Source: Bog-473 sp963800725 (lineage in GTDB: Bacteria > Actinomycetota > Acidimicrobiia > Acidimicrobiales > RAAP-2). From it: DNA of 64,000 bases. A model generated the notes under the pieces. That model ran no database searches. It was not told the DNA's origin and saw only the letters and a program-made list of their open reading frames with translations. This document shows positions 17,670 through 27,409 of the stretch, piece by piece. The translations under genes and the position numbers were made by a program. How positions within the stretch are numbered: position 1 is the stretch's first letter; each line of letters begins with the position of its first letter. The stretch covers positions 97,451 through 161,450 of the forward strand of contig CAWDCE010000003.1 of the NCBI GenBank assembly GCA_963800725.1, given 5' to 3'.

Positions 17670-18839
17670 AGCGTGGCCTCGGTTCCGAGGACCGCGGTCG
17701 ACATGCACGAGAGCACGATGCCCGAACCGTGCGCGACCGCGATCTGTGCATCGTCCACCTGTCGAGCGCCGGCCTCGCCGCGCAGTTGGCGCACGGCTTC
17801 GACGATGAGGAACATTCCGTACATGCCCGGATGCGTATAGGACAGCCCACCCCCATTGGTGTTCATGGGTAACGCGCCTCCGGGTCCGAGCTTGCCGTCG
17901 GCGACGAAGGGACCACCTTCGCCTTTGTCGCAAAAACCGAGATCCTCGAGGTGCAAGAGTGCGGTGATGGTGAAGCTGTCGTAGCCCATCAGCACGTCCA
18001 CATCGCTCGGGGTGATCCCTGCTTGCGCGAAGGCGCGCGGCCCGCTGACCGCACCGGGGGTGACGGTCAGATCGGGCATCTCGGTGATCATGAGATGGTC
18101 ATGGCATGTGGCCGCACCCAAGACGTAGACCGGCGGGCGTCGTAGCGACCGGGCCCGATCTGCACTCGTCATGACAAAAGCACCGGCGCCGTCGGTAACC
18201 AAACAGCAGTCGAGAAGGTGCAGCGGGCTGTTTTGCATGGGCGAGGCCAGGACATCGTCGATGGTGATCGGGGTCTGATAGCGCGCTCGTTCATTCATCG
18301 TGGCCCACTCGCGCGTGCTGACGGCGATCTGGGCCAGCTGTTCGGACGTGGTGCCGAATTGATGCATGTGGCGGTTGGCGGCCAGTGCGTAGGGCCCCAT
18401 GGGCATCCGCAGTCCGAACGGCCATTCCCATTCGGCCATGGGATTGGGTCCGGGCAGGGCCCGGCGAATCTTGGGGCGTGGTCGGGCGCGGTCGCTGCGT
18501 GGGGTGGCGGCATAAACGCTGACGACGACGTCACACAACCCGGCCGCAATGGCTGCCGCGCCATGTTCGAGGTGGACCTCATAGCTCGACCCCCCGGTCA
18601 TGGTCGAGTCGGTGAACGTCGGGGTGATCCCGAGGTATTCCGCGAAGCCGATGGACGACTCCGCGTGGCAGATCCCGTCGACGTCAGCCAAGGTGAGGCC
18701 GGCGTCGTCGAGGGCGGCGAGCACCATGGCCACCTCGAGCTCCGCGACCGGTGCGATCGAGTTCGCCGGTTCGCGATACATCGTCGGCGACGCCGACGAT
18801 GGCGGCCGCGCCGCGCAGTGTGCGCTCAGTCGGCCCCAT
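17666..18839 (-). CDS. SCP-x-type thiolase/aldolase, frameshifted near its N-terminus
   Basis: Most of the protein (from AELEVAMVLAALDDAG onward) is a thiolase-fold lipid-transfer protein with MNTNGGGLSYTHPGMYG and a C-terminal VAHGSG motif. The true N-terminus, MGPTERTLRGAAAIVGVADD from ATG at 18839, is in another frame; the change is near 18,745 and the span leaves a remainder of one. The expected active-site Cys region reads HGAAAIAAGLCDVVV with no Cys at the nucleophile position, as in the Ltp2-like retro-aldolases. Coupled to DUF35, it probably cleaves the last carbons from a branched or steroid-type acyl-CoA. Confidence 0.85.
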
Positions 18840-18933
18840 CCCCGTCGGCCGCACCTCGCGGCGCTACGCCGGACGCCGGATCACGGGCGGATGTCCTCGC
18901 GGGGCGGTGCGAGGGCGGGCAGGACCGGGGACT

Positions 18934-20265
18934 TCATGCATTCTTGGGCAGCTCGGAAAACGGCGTCACGCGGTCGTTGTTAGGTTCTTTTGGGAGACCG
19001 AGCACGCGCTCGCCGATGATGTTGCGTTGCACCTGGTCGGTCCCACCGTAGATGGGGGGTGCCTGGGCAAAGAGCGCCATTTCGGTGACGCCGCCGGCGA
19101 AGGGGTCCCCGGTCGCCTGCGAAAGGCTGGCCTTGTCGTCGGCGTTGTAGGCGTGGAGCATGCCCGAGGGTCCCGAAATGCGCAGTCCGACGTCTCGGGT
19201 GAGTCGCACGATCTGGCTCATGGAGAGTTTTGAGATGTTCGGCATCCCTGCAATATCGCCGCCTTGTTCTTTGACGGCTTTGAGCCGCAGTCCGTTGAAG
19301 CGACCGATCTCACCGAGGGTGTAGAGCCGTGTCAGGTCTTGGCGGATGCCGGCGTCGTGGTTGACCTTGTTCTTCTTGGCCAAGTCGATCAACATCCCCG
19401 CACCGCCGCGCATCGCCGTCAAGGCACCCCCGCTGCGCTGGTTCTGCGACGCGCTCGGTGTCGTCACAAAGTCGCCCACCCGTTTTGCGAGCGCCCCCAT
19501 CACCGTGCCCGGCTGCGCCGCGCCGCCCCCGGCCGCATTGCCTCCGCCAGACCCGAGGCCCGCCCGCTCGTTCATCAAGGTGGTGTTGGCGGCGGCCCAG
19601 CCGTGGTTGAGGCCACCAATGAGGGCCGAGTCGGCGACCCGGGCGTCGGTGATGAACACCTCGTTGAACAAGGCGTGGCCCGTCATCTCTTTGAGTGGGC
19701 GCACGTCGACCCCGTCTTGAAGCATGGAGAAGGCGAAGTACGAGATCCCTTGATGCTTGGGGACGTCGGGATCGGTGCGGGCCAAGAGCATGCCGAGATC
19801 CGCGTACTGGCCACCCGACGTCCAGACCTTTTGGCCGTTGATGATCCACTCGTCGCCGTCTTTGGTCGCCTTCGTCTGCAGTCCCGCGAGGTCCGAGCCC
19901 GCTTGGGGCTCACTGAAGAGTTGGCACCAGGCCTTCTTTCCGGTCACGATGTCGCGGACATAGAGGTCGATCTGGTCTTGGGTGCCGTGGGTGGCGATGG
20001 TCGGGGCCGCGAGCAGCAGCCCGAGCCCGGCCGGGGCACCAAGGGCCCCAAAGGCGGCGATCTCATTGGAGACCGCCACGGCGTCGCTGCGCGGGATGCC
20101 CTTGCCATAGGCGTTGGTCGGAAGCCCGGGCGCTGACCATCCCGCCAGGCCGAGGCGTTCCCACCACTCGCCGACGGTGAGGTCTGGATCCCAGTTCTGC
20201 GCCAGCCACGAACGCACGTCGCTGAGGATCTCCTCGGTCTCAATCGGGGTCGCCGTGTCCGTCAC
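18934..20265 (-). CDS. Acyl-CoA dehydrogenase
   Basis: A 443-residue flavoprotein with an ACAD N-terminal helical domain, the FAD/substrate segment QLFSEPQAGSDLAGLQT and WIINGQKVWTSG, and a C-terminal IYGGTDQVQRNIIGERVLG. Where many ACADs have Tyr-Glu-Gly, this one has Tyr-Gly-Gly, so the catalytic Glu must come from elsewhere, as in other ACAD subgroups. It introduces the alpha,beta double bond in acyl-CoA. GTG at 20265 follows a strong GGAAGGA site; an ATG ten codons earlier lacks one. It is the first gene of the operon ending with MmcQ. Confidence 0.93.
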   Translation of the reverse strand: MTDTATPIETEEILSDVRSWLAQNWDPDLTVGEWWERLGLAGWSAPGLPTNAYGKGIPRSDAVAVSNEIAAFGALGAPAGLGLLLAAPTIATHGTQDQIDLYVRDIVTGKKAWCQLFSEPQAGSDLAGLQTKATKDGDEWIINGQKVWTSGGQYADLGMLLARTDPDVPKHQGISYFAFSMLQDGVDVRPLKEMTGHALFNEVFITDARVADSALIGGLNHGWAAANTTLMNERAGLGSGGGNAAGGGAAQPGTVMGALAKRVGDFVTTPSASQNQRSGGALTAMRGGAGMLIDLAKKNKVNHDAGIRQDLTRLYTLGEIGRFNGLRLKAVKEQGGDIAGMPNISKLSMSQIVRLTRDVGLRISGPSGMLHAYNADDKASLSQATGDPFAGGVTEMALFAQAPPIYGGTDQVQRNIIGERVLGLPKEPNNDRVTPFSELPKNA

Positions 20266-20475
20266 TTGGTGTCCTTCCGCTCTGCGGTTACTCATTGGTA
20301 GCTGATGGGGCCCGGCAGCACCGAGCTCGTAAACAAGATCTGTCCTTGAACCTACCGGCTCGGTCCGTGACCCGGCGACTCAGGGGTCGGTACCAATGGT
20401 CGCCCGAGCCCCCGGCGGTCGAACTGGGCCGCCGGTTTCGAGGTGTGCTGGCCCGGTGCCGCCCCGGGTGACTCC

Positions 20476-21405
20476 TCAGACCAACTGCTCGGCTTGGGGC
20501 AACGACGACAAGATGTCGTTGAGATGTGTGCAGGTGGTGGTGCCCACCAGGTCGCGGCGGACCAGTTCGGCCACGTCGCGCAAGCGGTGCCCGACCAGGC
20601 GGTCCGCACTCTTTGCTGCCCCCGGGCATTCCCCCCATGGCAGGACCCTGGGGGTGGCGACACAAGTGGTGATCCGCTCGGATTCGGCACCGAGGTCACC
20701 GGAATATTCGGTACCGGGCTCGAGGGTGGCGTCCAGGGTGTATTCATGCAGCACGGCAGTGCTTTGGTCCCCTCGGGCGTACGAGTCGCGGAACATCGCC
20801 CAGATCTGGTTTCCCCTTCGCTCGATAATCCGTTGGCGCCGCAGCGTCCCCGTGCTGAGTTCGGGCATTGCGTGCCACCCGGTCGAATTGCTCGGGGCCT
20901 CGGGTCCGTCGGGCGTCGGTACTTCGCGATGAGACCGGATGTGGACCATCATCGAGCCCGATTCGGCCCAGCCTGCGCAGATGTCGACGGGGAGTCCGTC
21001 GATGAAATCTGCCGCGAGTGGAGTGGCCAGTTGGCCCGAATACAAGGTGCCGTAGCCCGAGAGCAGCGCGATGACGGGGAGTTCATTGAGCAGGACCCAG
21101 GCCAAAGTGTCCCTGTTGCAGATTTCGTCGACCGAGCCCCGGAACCCTTTGGCTGCCACGCGCCCAATGAGCGACTCGCACTCGGGGACCTCGGGCTCGA
21201 GGCAGAGCGAGAGGAGGGTCCGACGTGCATCGAGGGTGGCGGTCAACGACACCGAGCCGTCGCCTTGATGAGCGGCTCCGGCCACTTTCATGCGTCCGCC
21301 TGGGCCGGTCGCCACGTCGAGATGACTGCTCCGTCGGATCGACCCGGGCCGGCGCACTGGCAAGTGATCGAGCGGATCGGCGAGCGCGTGGGCAACATGG
21401 GTCAC
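20476..21405 (-). CDS. DUF2889 protein
   Basis: A protein of about 309 residues. It starts near the DUF2889-like GSIRRSSHLDV and ends with ECPGAAKSADRLVG and TTTCTHLNDILSSL, both characteristic of DUF2889. The function is unknown; the domain is often found next to lipid or aromatic catabolism genes. GTG at 21405 is chosen because the 26-codon extension to an earlier ATG overlaps the divergent gene. Only 23 nt separate it from that gene's start, so the two would share promoter DNA or be read through from one side. Confidence 0.8.
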   Translation of the reverse strand: MTHVAHALADPLDHLPVRRPGSIRRSSHLDVATGPGGRMKVAGAAHQGDGSVSLTATLDARRTLLSLCLEPEVPECESLIGRVAAKGFRGSVDEICNRDTLAWVLLNELPVIALLSGYGTLYSGQLATPLAADFIDGLPVDICAGWAESGSMMVHIRSHREVPTPDGPEAPSNSTGWHAMPELSTGTLRRQRIIERRGNQIWAMFRDSYARGDQSTAVLHEYTLDATLEPGTEYSGDLGAESERITTCVATPRVLPWGECPGAAKSADRLVGHRLRDVAELVRRDLVGTTTCTHLNDILSSLPQAEQLV

Positions 21406-21428
21406 CCCGCCAACGGTAGCGTTGGCCC

Positions 21429-22572
21429 ATGGACCCACTTGCCAAAGCCTTCGACGCCTGGACCAACGCACAGCGAGCCGCACTCGACACGATGCTCGAA
21501 GCCACTGGGGTACCGCGCACCGACGTGGACACCGCTGAGGGTTATCGCTGGGTCACCCGCCTCTCGACGCTCGCCCTCGAGTGGCTGGTCGAAAAGTCCG
21601 ATCCGCTCCACCCTCAGCTGTTTCGACTTCAAGACGCGTACCGCAAGCTCTTGGTCGACAACCCCGACGTCAACTACCTGTTCTGCGTGCTCGACGACAC
21701 GCGCGAGTTACCGGCTGGTCGGCACCCGGGGGGAGTGCGCCTATCTCGGCATGACCTTCGGCACCCCGTTCGGTCAGGGCGAGGTCGGGGGCCGCACCGG
21801 TACCCAGACCCAGACCCACATCGACGAATACGACATCGGACCCAACGGGGAAGTCGACATACTCATCGCCCCCGAAGCTGATATGCCCACCCCGCGGCCG
21901 AGAAACTCCATCGTCCTCGAGCCCGGCACCGCGCAGTTGGCGATACGCGAGACGCACTGGTGGAAGACCCCCGAGCGCCTGTCGGACCTGCGCATCGAGC
22001 TGGTGGGCGATGCGCCGCCGCCGGTCCTTTCGTCGGCCGAACTGGCACCCAAGCTCGAGTTTGCCGCCATGTTCTTGCAGTTCGTCGGTGGGACCGCGGT
22101 GCAGATGTGGCATGACGCCGGCACCAATATGAACACGTTCGGTGGCACGTCGGGGTCGGCCCACGTGCAGGCCCAAGAGGACGAGGTCCGCTCGCACTCC
22201 AACGCCGAGATGACCTATCACGGCGGTCGTTTCGAGCTGGCCCCCGGCGAGGCGCTCGTCGTGACGGTCCATGAGCCCGAGCGCCCCTTCCTCTACTGGG
22301 GCCTCACCCTCACCTCACCGTGGATGGAGAGTTTCGACTATCGCTACACGACCACCGCCCTCAACAACAAAACCGCCGAGCGTTCACCCGACGGGAGTTG
22401 GCAGATGGTCATCGCGCCCGAGAATCCCGGAGAGGGCGTTGCCAACTGGCTGGACACCAGCGGGCGCCTGGAGGGCTACATGTTGGTGCGCTGGGTGCTG
22501 GCCGACGAACCGCCGCACCCGACCGCCGAAGTGGTCAAGGTGGCCGACCTGGCCAAGAAAGCCCCGGTCTGA
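21429..22572 (+). CDS. DUF1214-domain protein, frameshifted
   Basis: The N-terminus (MDPLAKAFDAWTNAQRAALD) and the rest (YRLVGTRGECAYLGMTFG onward) are in different frames, joined near 21,712. An extra T in a GAGTTACCGG context would explain the change and restore DDTREYRLVGTRGE. The span leaves a remainder of one, consistent with an insertion. The C-terminal part contains ETHWWKTPERLSDLRIE and a beta-rich DUF1214 domain. DUF1214 proteins of about 380 residues are common in actinobacteria near acyl-CoA and sulfotransferase genes; their activity is unknown. Confidence 0.8.
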
Positions 22573-22615
22573 CCCGAGGCGTCGGTCCCCCCGACGGCGC
22601 AGTGCGCCTGGCGTC

Positions 22616-23830
22616 TTAGACCTCGGAACGAACTCCGAAGCGCTCTTGGTAGGGCGCGACCAGCACGCGGTGGGTGGCGAGGTCGAGTCCGGTATCGCTG
22701 AACGAATAGTCGTGGCGGACCGATCGATTGGCATGGTGGGCGGCGAGGTATGCCTCGAGATTGGCCCGAAAGGCTGCTGACACCGCGATGTCCCACTTGG
22801 CGTACAGCGCCTCGATGGTGCCGACCGGGTCGGCCACCAGCTCGTGATAGAGGACATCGTTGATCTGATCGTTGGGCAGAGCCCCGCTGTCGCGTTCTGC
22901 GGTCACCTCGTCCATCACGAGCTCGAGCCCCATGCACATGAACTCGACCAGGACCCCGTGGTCGACATGGTTCGAGTGCATGTAGTGCAGCGTTGCCATC
23001 AGATCGGCCAGTGAGCCGACCACACGTAGCGGGTCGCGGTGGGTGATGACCACCCTGGCGTCGGGGTAGGTGGCAAAGACCAGCGGGAGCGAGGACAGGT
23101 GCGACGGCGCTTTGACGACCCAGTGCGTGGTCGGGCGAGCCCATTGCAAGGTGGCCAGCATGCGCCGCATCCAGTCGTAGATGGGCAACTGGTCCACACT
23201 GCTCTTCCAGATGGTGTACTCAGGGACGTTGTAGATGCCCGTGTACATGTCGCTCGAGAACTGGTGCGCGAAGCCGAAGATGTCCTCGGTCGGAAGATTT
23301 CCACCGTTCTCGTGCATCGAGGTGAAGGCCGGAACCATCTCGTCCATCAAGAGGATCTCGTCGTCGCAGAGTTGCGGGCGCCCACCGGGATCGCCCACCG
23401 CGGCACGCGATCGGTCTTCGCCGGCCGGGACGGTGTGGAGGTATTCCCACAACATCGGTGGACGATTGTCAGGGTCGCAGGCCAAGAGTTCATGCAAAAA
23501 GGTGGTGCCCGAGCGCCCGAGACCGGTGACCACAATGGGGGAGTGGATGAACTCGTCGCCGATGGCCGGCTGTTCCTCCCACAACGCCACCAGGCGGAGC
23601 CGGTTCTCCAAGAGCAACTGGAGCTCGCCGCGGGTGCGGATACGGCCGGGAAGATGCAGCTGGGCTTCCCCGTCGAGCGAGCGGCACAGACGGGTGAAGG
23701 GTTCTTCCCACCAACTGTCGCCAAAATCGCTGAGTCCGGTGGCCGACGTGGCACTGTGGCGCAGGTAGTCGGGCTCGAGGGAGACGACGGATCGTCCGCC
23801 GTCGCCGACCCCCTCGCCAAGCGCGATCAT
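22616..23830 (-). CDS. Sulfotransferase-family protein
   Basis: A 404-residue protein of the bacterial Sulfotransfer_3 group. The 5'-phosphosulfate-binding loop VVTGLGRSGTTFLHELL (about residue 92) and the 3'-phosphate-binding VITHRDPLRVVGSLADLM (about residue 250) are clear. It would transfer sulfate from PAPS to a lipid or steroid-like acceptor, releasing PAP, the substrate of CysQ at 9.7 kb. ATG at 23830 is taken as the start; in-frame codons further upstream run into the divergent HD gene. Acceptor unknown. Confidence 0.88.
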   Translation of the reverse strand: MIALGEGVGDGGRSVVSLEPDYLRHSATSATGLSDFGDSWWEEPFTRLCRSLDGEAQLHLPGRIRTRGELQLLLENRLRLVALWEEQPAIGDEFIHSPIVVTGLGRSGTTFLHELLACDPDNRPPMLWEYLHTVPAGEDRSRAAVGDPGGRPQLCDDEILLMDEMVPAFTSMHENGGNLPTEDIFGFAHQFSSDMYTGIYNVPEYTIWKSSVDQLPIYDWMRRMLATLQWARPTTHWVVKAPSHLSSLPLVFATYPDARVVITHRDPLRVVGSLADLMATLHYMHSNHVDHGVLVEFMCMGLELVMDEVTAERDSGALPNDQINDVLYHELVADPVGTIEALYAKWDIAVSAAFRANLEAYLAAHHANRSVRHDYSFSDTGLDLATHRVLVAPYQERFGVRSEV

Positions 23831-23922
23831 CTTCTCGGTCCAAGGGCTTCGAGGTGGCGGGGTCCAGGGCACGGCTTGACACCGTAGTGGTCCGGGCGGG
23901 CCGGGTCGGGGAGAATGGTTCG

Positions 23923-24459
23923 GTGGAACTGAGCGTCGAGGACATCGCGGCGCTGCTCGCATCGAGGGCGGCCCAACAGCGGGTCGAACCCCAAGCTCGC
24001 TATTCGCATCTCGACCATGCCCGCCAAACCGCGGCGCTCTTGGCCGCTGACCCCAACAACGACGAGGCGTTGGTGGTGGCCGGACTGGTGCACGACATTG
24101 GACACCTCCTCCCCGGAGTTGGCGACCCCGGCCACGCCCGGGCGGCCGAGGCGGCCGTGCGACGCACGCTCGGCGAACGCGTTGGTGGATTGGTCGGGCT
24201 CCATGTGGCGGCCAAGCGCTATCTGTGCGCATTGGATGACTACGACGATGTCCTCTCGCCGGGCAGCGTCACGTCGCTCGCCGTCCAGGGGGGCCCGATG
24301 AACAAAGAAGAACGGTCGGCCTTCGAGGCCCTCGACGCCTTCGGCGACGCGGTGAGGCTGCGTCGGGCTGACGATGGGGCCAAGGTGGACGATCTCTTTG
24401 TCCCCGACCTGGCCGAATGGATGGTGCTGGTGCGCCGCGTGGCCGCCGACGCGGGCTGA
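23923..24459 (+). CDS. HD-domain protein, PhnZ-like
   Basis: A 178-residue HD-fold protein. The metal-binding residues appear in HLDHARQTAALL, LVHDIGHLL and LHVAAKRYLCALD, and are followed by LAVQGGPMNKEE. The AAKRYLC and QGGPM motifs are those of the PhnZ-like diiron HD oxygenases, which cleave phosphonate C-P bonds or related substrates, rather than of ordinary HD phosphohydrolases. GTG at 23923 follows a GGGGAG site. No phosphonate genes are nearby, so the substrate is open. Confidence 0.8.
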   Translation: MELSVEDIAALLASRAAQQRVEPQARYSHLDHARQTAALLAADPNNDEALVVAGLVHDIGHLLPGVGDPGHARAAEAAVRRTLGERVGGLVGLHVAAKRYLCALDDYDDVLSPGSVTSLAVQGGPMNKEERSAFEALDAFGDAVRLRRADDGAKVDDLFVPDLAEWMVLVRRVAADAG

Positions 24460-24470
24460 CGCCCGTTCGT

Positions 24471-25904
24471 TCAGCTGGCCTGACTGACCGAGCTCATATT
24501 GAAGTCCGGGATGCGCAGCGGCGGCATCACGCATCGGTTGAGGTACTCGCCGAGCTCGCGTCCGAGGGCCCGAACGCTGGTCCCGACCTCGCTGACCCGG
24601 GCCAACAGGTCCACCGGGCTCTCGTTGAAGCGGAAGTTGTTCGCGGCACCGACGACCTTGCCATCCTCGACGACGTAGACCCCGTCACGGGTGAGGCCGG
24701 TGAGGAGCAAGGTCGCCGGATCGACCTCGCGGATGTACCACAAACAGGTCAACAACAGCCCGTGTTCTGTCCGCGCCACCAGGTCATCGACGCTGCCCGA
24801 AGCCGGGTCGGAGACTTGGGCACTCCGCAGGATCAGGTTGTCCACGTAGGGTGCCGCCTCGACGCCCGACTTGGCCGCTCCGGCCCGGTGGTAGCGCAGT
24901 TGATTGAGCACGCCGTCGCGTATCCAGTCGACCCGCTCGATCGCCAATCCGTTGTCGAAAACCGATGCCTCCGAGCTCGACGAAGCTGCGGCGACGAACG
25001 GGAGGCACTCGAGTCCGGGCTCGAACGGGTCGCTGTAGAGGGTGAAAGGGGTATCGCAGATCCGTTCGCCCACCCGGGTGCCCTGCGTGGCGCCGGTGCT
25101 CGAGAACACCGTCCGCCCATCCTCAGCGTCTTGGCCGCCGAGCCCGTAGAAGTACAAGGAGCCCATCAGGTCCGCCACGCCCGACGGTGGCACGATCACC
25201 TCGTAGCGTCCAGCTTCGAGGCCAACTGGGCGCTTGGCCCATTCGAGGCGCCGCCACAGTTCGTCCTCGAGGTCCGAGAACGAGAGCCGACTGAGCTCTT
25301 CTTCACCGGCGCCGGCCCACACCGATCGCACCGGCGCGTTGTCGTTGGAACGTCCGACCAAATTTACCGCCCCGGTGGGTTGGGCATAGGAGAGTCGTAG
25401 ACCGCTCGATGTCCCGAGATAGAGCGTCGAGATCCCGAACTCGGCAAATCCCGCCAGGACGACTTGGTGCGCCCGGGCCCGGACGAAGGCACCTGAGAGG
25501 CCGTCTAAGACGCCGCTGAGAGCGGAGAGGTCGGTCTCTTTGGGTGCGTGCGAGAAATTCAGCGCCGCCGCGCGCCCACCTGCTTGAGCCGTCGCCTGCG
25601 CCTCGTCGACCAGGCCGAAGGCGTCGTCGCCGGGCACCGCACCGCGCGCATCGGCGAGGGCGACCGCCACCATGTCGTCGACATCGACCATTCCGCTTCG
25701 CCGCGACACCCCGACCGCACCTGCGCCGACGATGACGACAATGGTCACCGACCGGTCGCGGCGCACGCCGTTGGTGGTCGTTGCATTGAGGGCGAATCGG
25801 ACGTCGGCGTGACTCGTTTCGTCGACCAACGCGATGCAGGCGTCGGCCCCCGAGCGTAGGGCCGAAGCAATGGCGTCATCGACGACGGCCTGGGCCTCTC
25901 TCAT
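24471..25904 (-). CDS. pmbA: TldE/PmbA-family protease subunit
   Basis: A 477-residue PmbA/TldE homologue with no HExxxH motif, as expected for the non-catalytic partner of TldD. The C-terminal GLTRDGVYVVEDGKVVGAANN and FRFNESP motifs are typical. The ATG overlaps the TldD stop (ATGA), so the two are produced together. TldD/TldE form a heterodimeric metalloprotease that trims unfolded peptides and, in other bacteria, removes leaders of modified peptides such as microcin B17. No obvious modified-peptide precursor is adjacent. Confidence 0.93.
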   Translation of the reverse strand: MREAQAVVDDAIASALRSGADACIALVDETSHADVRFALNATTTNGVRRDRSVTIVVIVGAGAVGVSRRSGMVDVDDMVAVALADARGAVPGDDAFGLVDEAQATAQAGGRAAALNFSHAPKETDLSALSGVLDGLSGAFVRARAHQVVLAGFAEFGISTLYLGTSSGLRLSYAQPTGAVNLVGRSNDNAPVRSVWAGAGEEELSRLSFSDLEDELWRRLEWAKRPVGLEAGRYEVIVPPSGVADLMGSLYFYGLGGQDAEDGRTVFSSTGATQGTRVGERICDTPFTLYSDPFEPGLECLPFVAAASSSSEASVFDNGLAIERVDWIRDGVLNQLRYHRAGAAKSGVEAAPYVDNLILRSAQVSDPASGSVDDLVARTEHGLLLTCLWYIREVDPATLLLTGLTRDGVYVVEDGKVVGAANNFRFNESPVDLLARVSEVGTSVRALGRELGEYLNRCVMPPLRIPDFNMSSVSQAS

Positions 25905-27406
25905 CGTCCGGCCTCCGCTCGCGCGTTGAGGACGCGCACCTGGCGCACCAGCACCGACGGGCAGCCGTGACTGACCGGTGCGACTTGGCCGGGTTGCCCC
26001 TTGCCGCAGTTGAAGGCGCCTCCGAGCACCCAGGTGGACGGCCCGCCCACCGCCTCCATGGCTCCCCAAAAGTCCGTCGTGGTGGCCTGGTAGGCGACGT
26101 CGCGCAGTTGGCCCGCCAGCGCGCCGTTCTCGATCTTGAAGAATCGCTGTCCGGTGAACTGGAAGTTGTAGCGCTGCATATCGATCGACCAACTCTTGTC
26201 GCCCAGGATGTAGATACCCCGCTCGACACCAGAGATGAGGTCGGCCGTGGTCGGGTCGCCTTGCGCGGCCGGGGCCAATGAGACGTTGGCCATACGTTGG
26301 ATCGGCACGTGGAGGGGTGAGTCGGCGAAGGCGCACCCGTTGGAGCGGTCAAAGCCCATCGAGGCGGCGATGGAGCGGTCCAGTTGATAGCCGACCAGGA
26401 CGCCGTCTTTGACGAGGTCGAAAGATTGGGCGGCACACCCCTCGCTGTCGATGGCCACGGTGGCGAGTCCGTGCTCGACGGTGCGATCACCGGTGATGTG
26501 CATGACCGGTGAGCCGTATTTGAGTTCGCCCAACTGATCGAAGGTGGCGAAGGACGTTCCGGCATAGGCGGCCTCGTAGCCGACGGCCCGGTCCAATTCG
26601 GTGGCGTGCCCGATCGACTCGTGGATGGTCAACCACAGATTAGAAGGGTCGATCACCAGGTCGTAGTCGCCCGCCTCGACCGAAGGGGCCGCCAACTTTT
26701 GGGCCAAGAGTTCGGGCAGCGCCGCCAGCTCAGCGGCCCAGTCCCACGTCGAGGTGGCCCCATCGGGCGGACCCGCGAGATATTCCCAACCACGACCAAC
26801 CGGCGGTGCGAGGGTCCGCATGGTCTCAAAGCCTGTGTCGCCGAGGGCGAGCGCCTCGAGCTGGGGATGTAGCCGCACACGACGTTGGTGGGCCCGCGTC
26901 CCGTTGAGGTCGGCGAGGTAGGTCTCCTCGCTGACGCTCAACACTGCGGCACTCACATGGGCCACCCCCGGCGCGTCCAAAAGAGATCGGCTCCAATTCT
27001 CGAGCAACGCCACCTTGTCGGCGAGGGGAACACTGGCGGGATCGATGGCGAAGGGGCTCGACCACACCACGTCGCTGTGCGAGGGCTCGGGGGCAAGCTC
27101 GACGTGGCCGCCCCCGGCCAGCTTGGTGACCCGAGCTGTGTCGACGGCTCGGGTCACCAGTGCACCAGCTTCGCTCGGGGTCACGTCGACGGTCGCCGCG
27201 AAGCCGCTCGCACCGTCGATCACGACGCGCACGCCCATGCCGAATTCGGTGTCGTCGGAACTGCCTTCGGGGGCACCGTCGCGCAGACGTACCTCTTGGG
27301 AGCGGATGCGTTCAACCCGCAGCTCGGCATGCGCGCACCCGGCCGCGTGCACGCTCGACAAAGCGGCGTCGGTCAAGGCCGCCAGGTCGTCGGTGGGCAT
27401 CGGCAT
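25901..27406 (-). CDS. tldD: TldD metalloprotease
   Basis: A 501-residue TldD homologue. The zinc-binding HExxxH motif reads HESIGHATELDR near residue 265, and the distal metal ligands are supplied by the C-terminal GKGQPGQVAPVSHGCP segment. It forms the catalytic half of the TldD/E peptidase in the cytoplasm and is translationally coupled to PmbA. The stop of the upstream Gfo/Idh gene region begins 4 nt away on the same strand, so a longer transcript is likely. Confidence 0.95.
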   Translation of the reverse strand: MPMPTDDLAALTDAALSSVHAAGCAHAELRVERIRSQEVRLRDGAPEGSSDDTEFGMGVRVVIDGASGFAATVDVTPSEAGALVTRAVDTARVTKLAGGGHVELAPEPSHSDVVWSSPFAIDPASVPLADKVALLENWSRSLLDAPGVAHVSAAVLSVSEETYLADLNGTRAHQRRVRLHPQLEALALGDTGFETMRTLAPPVGRGWEYLAGPPDGATSTWDWAAELAALPELLAQKLAAPSVEAGDYDLVIDPSNLWLTIHESIGHATELDRAVGYEAAYAGTSFATFDQLGELKYGSPVMHITGDRTVEHGLATVAIDSEGCAAQSFDLVKDGVLVGYQLDRSIAASMGFDRSNGCAFADSPLHVPIQRMANVSLAPAAQGDPTTADLISGVERGIYILGDKSWSIDMQRYNFQFTGQRFFKIENGALAGQLRDVAYQATTTDFWGAMEAVGGPSTWVLGGAFNCGKGQPGQVAPVSHGCPSVLVRQVRVLNARAEAGR

Positions 27407-27409
27407 CGC

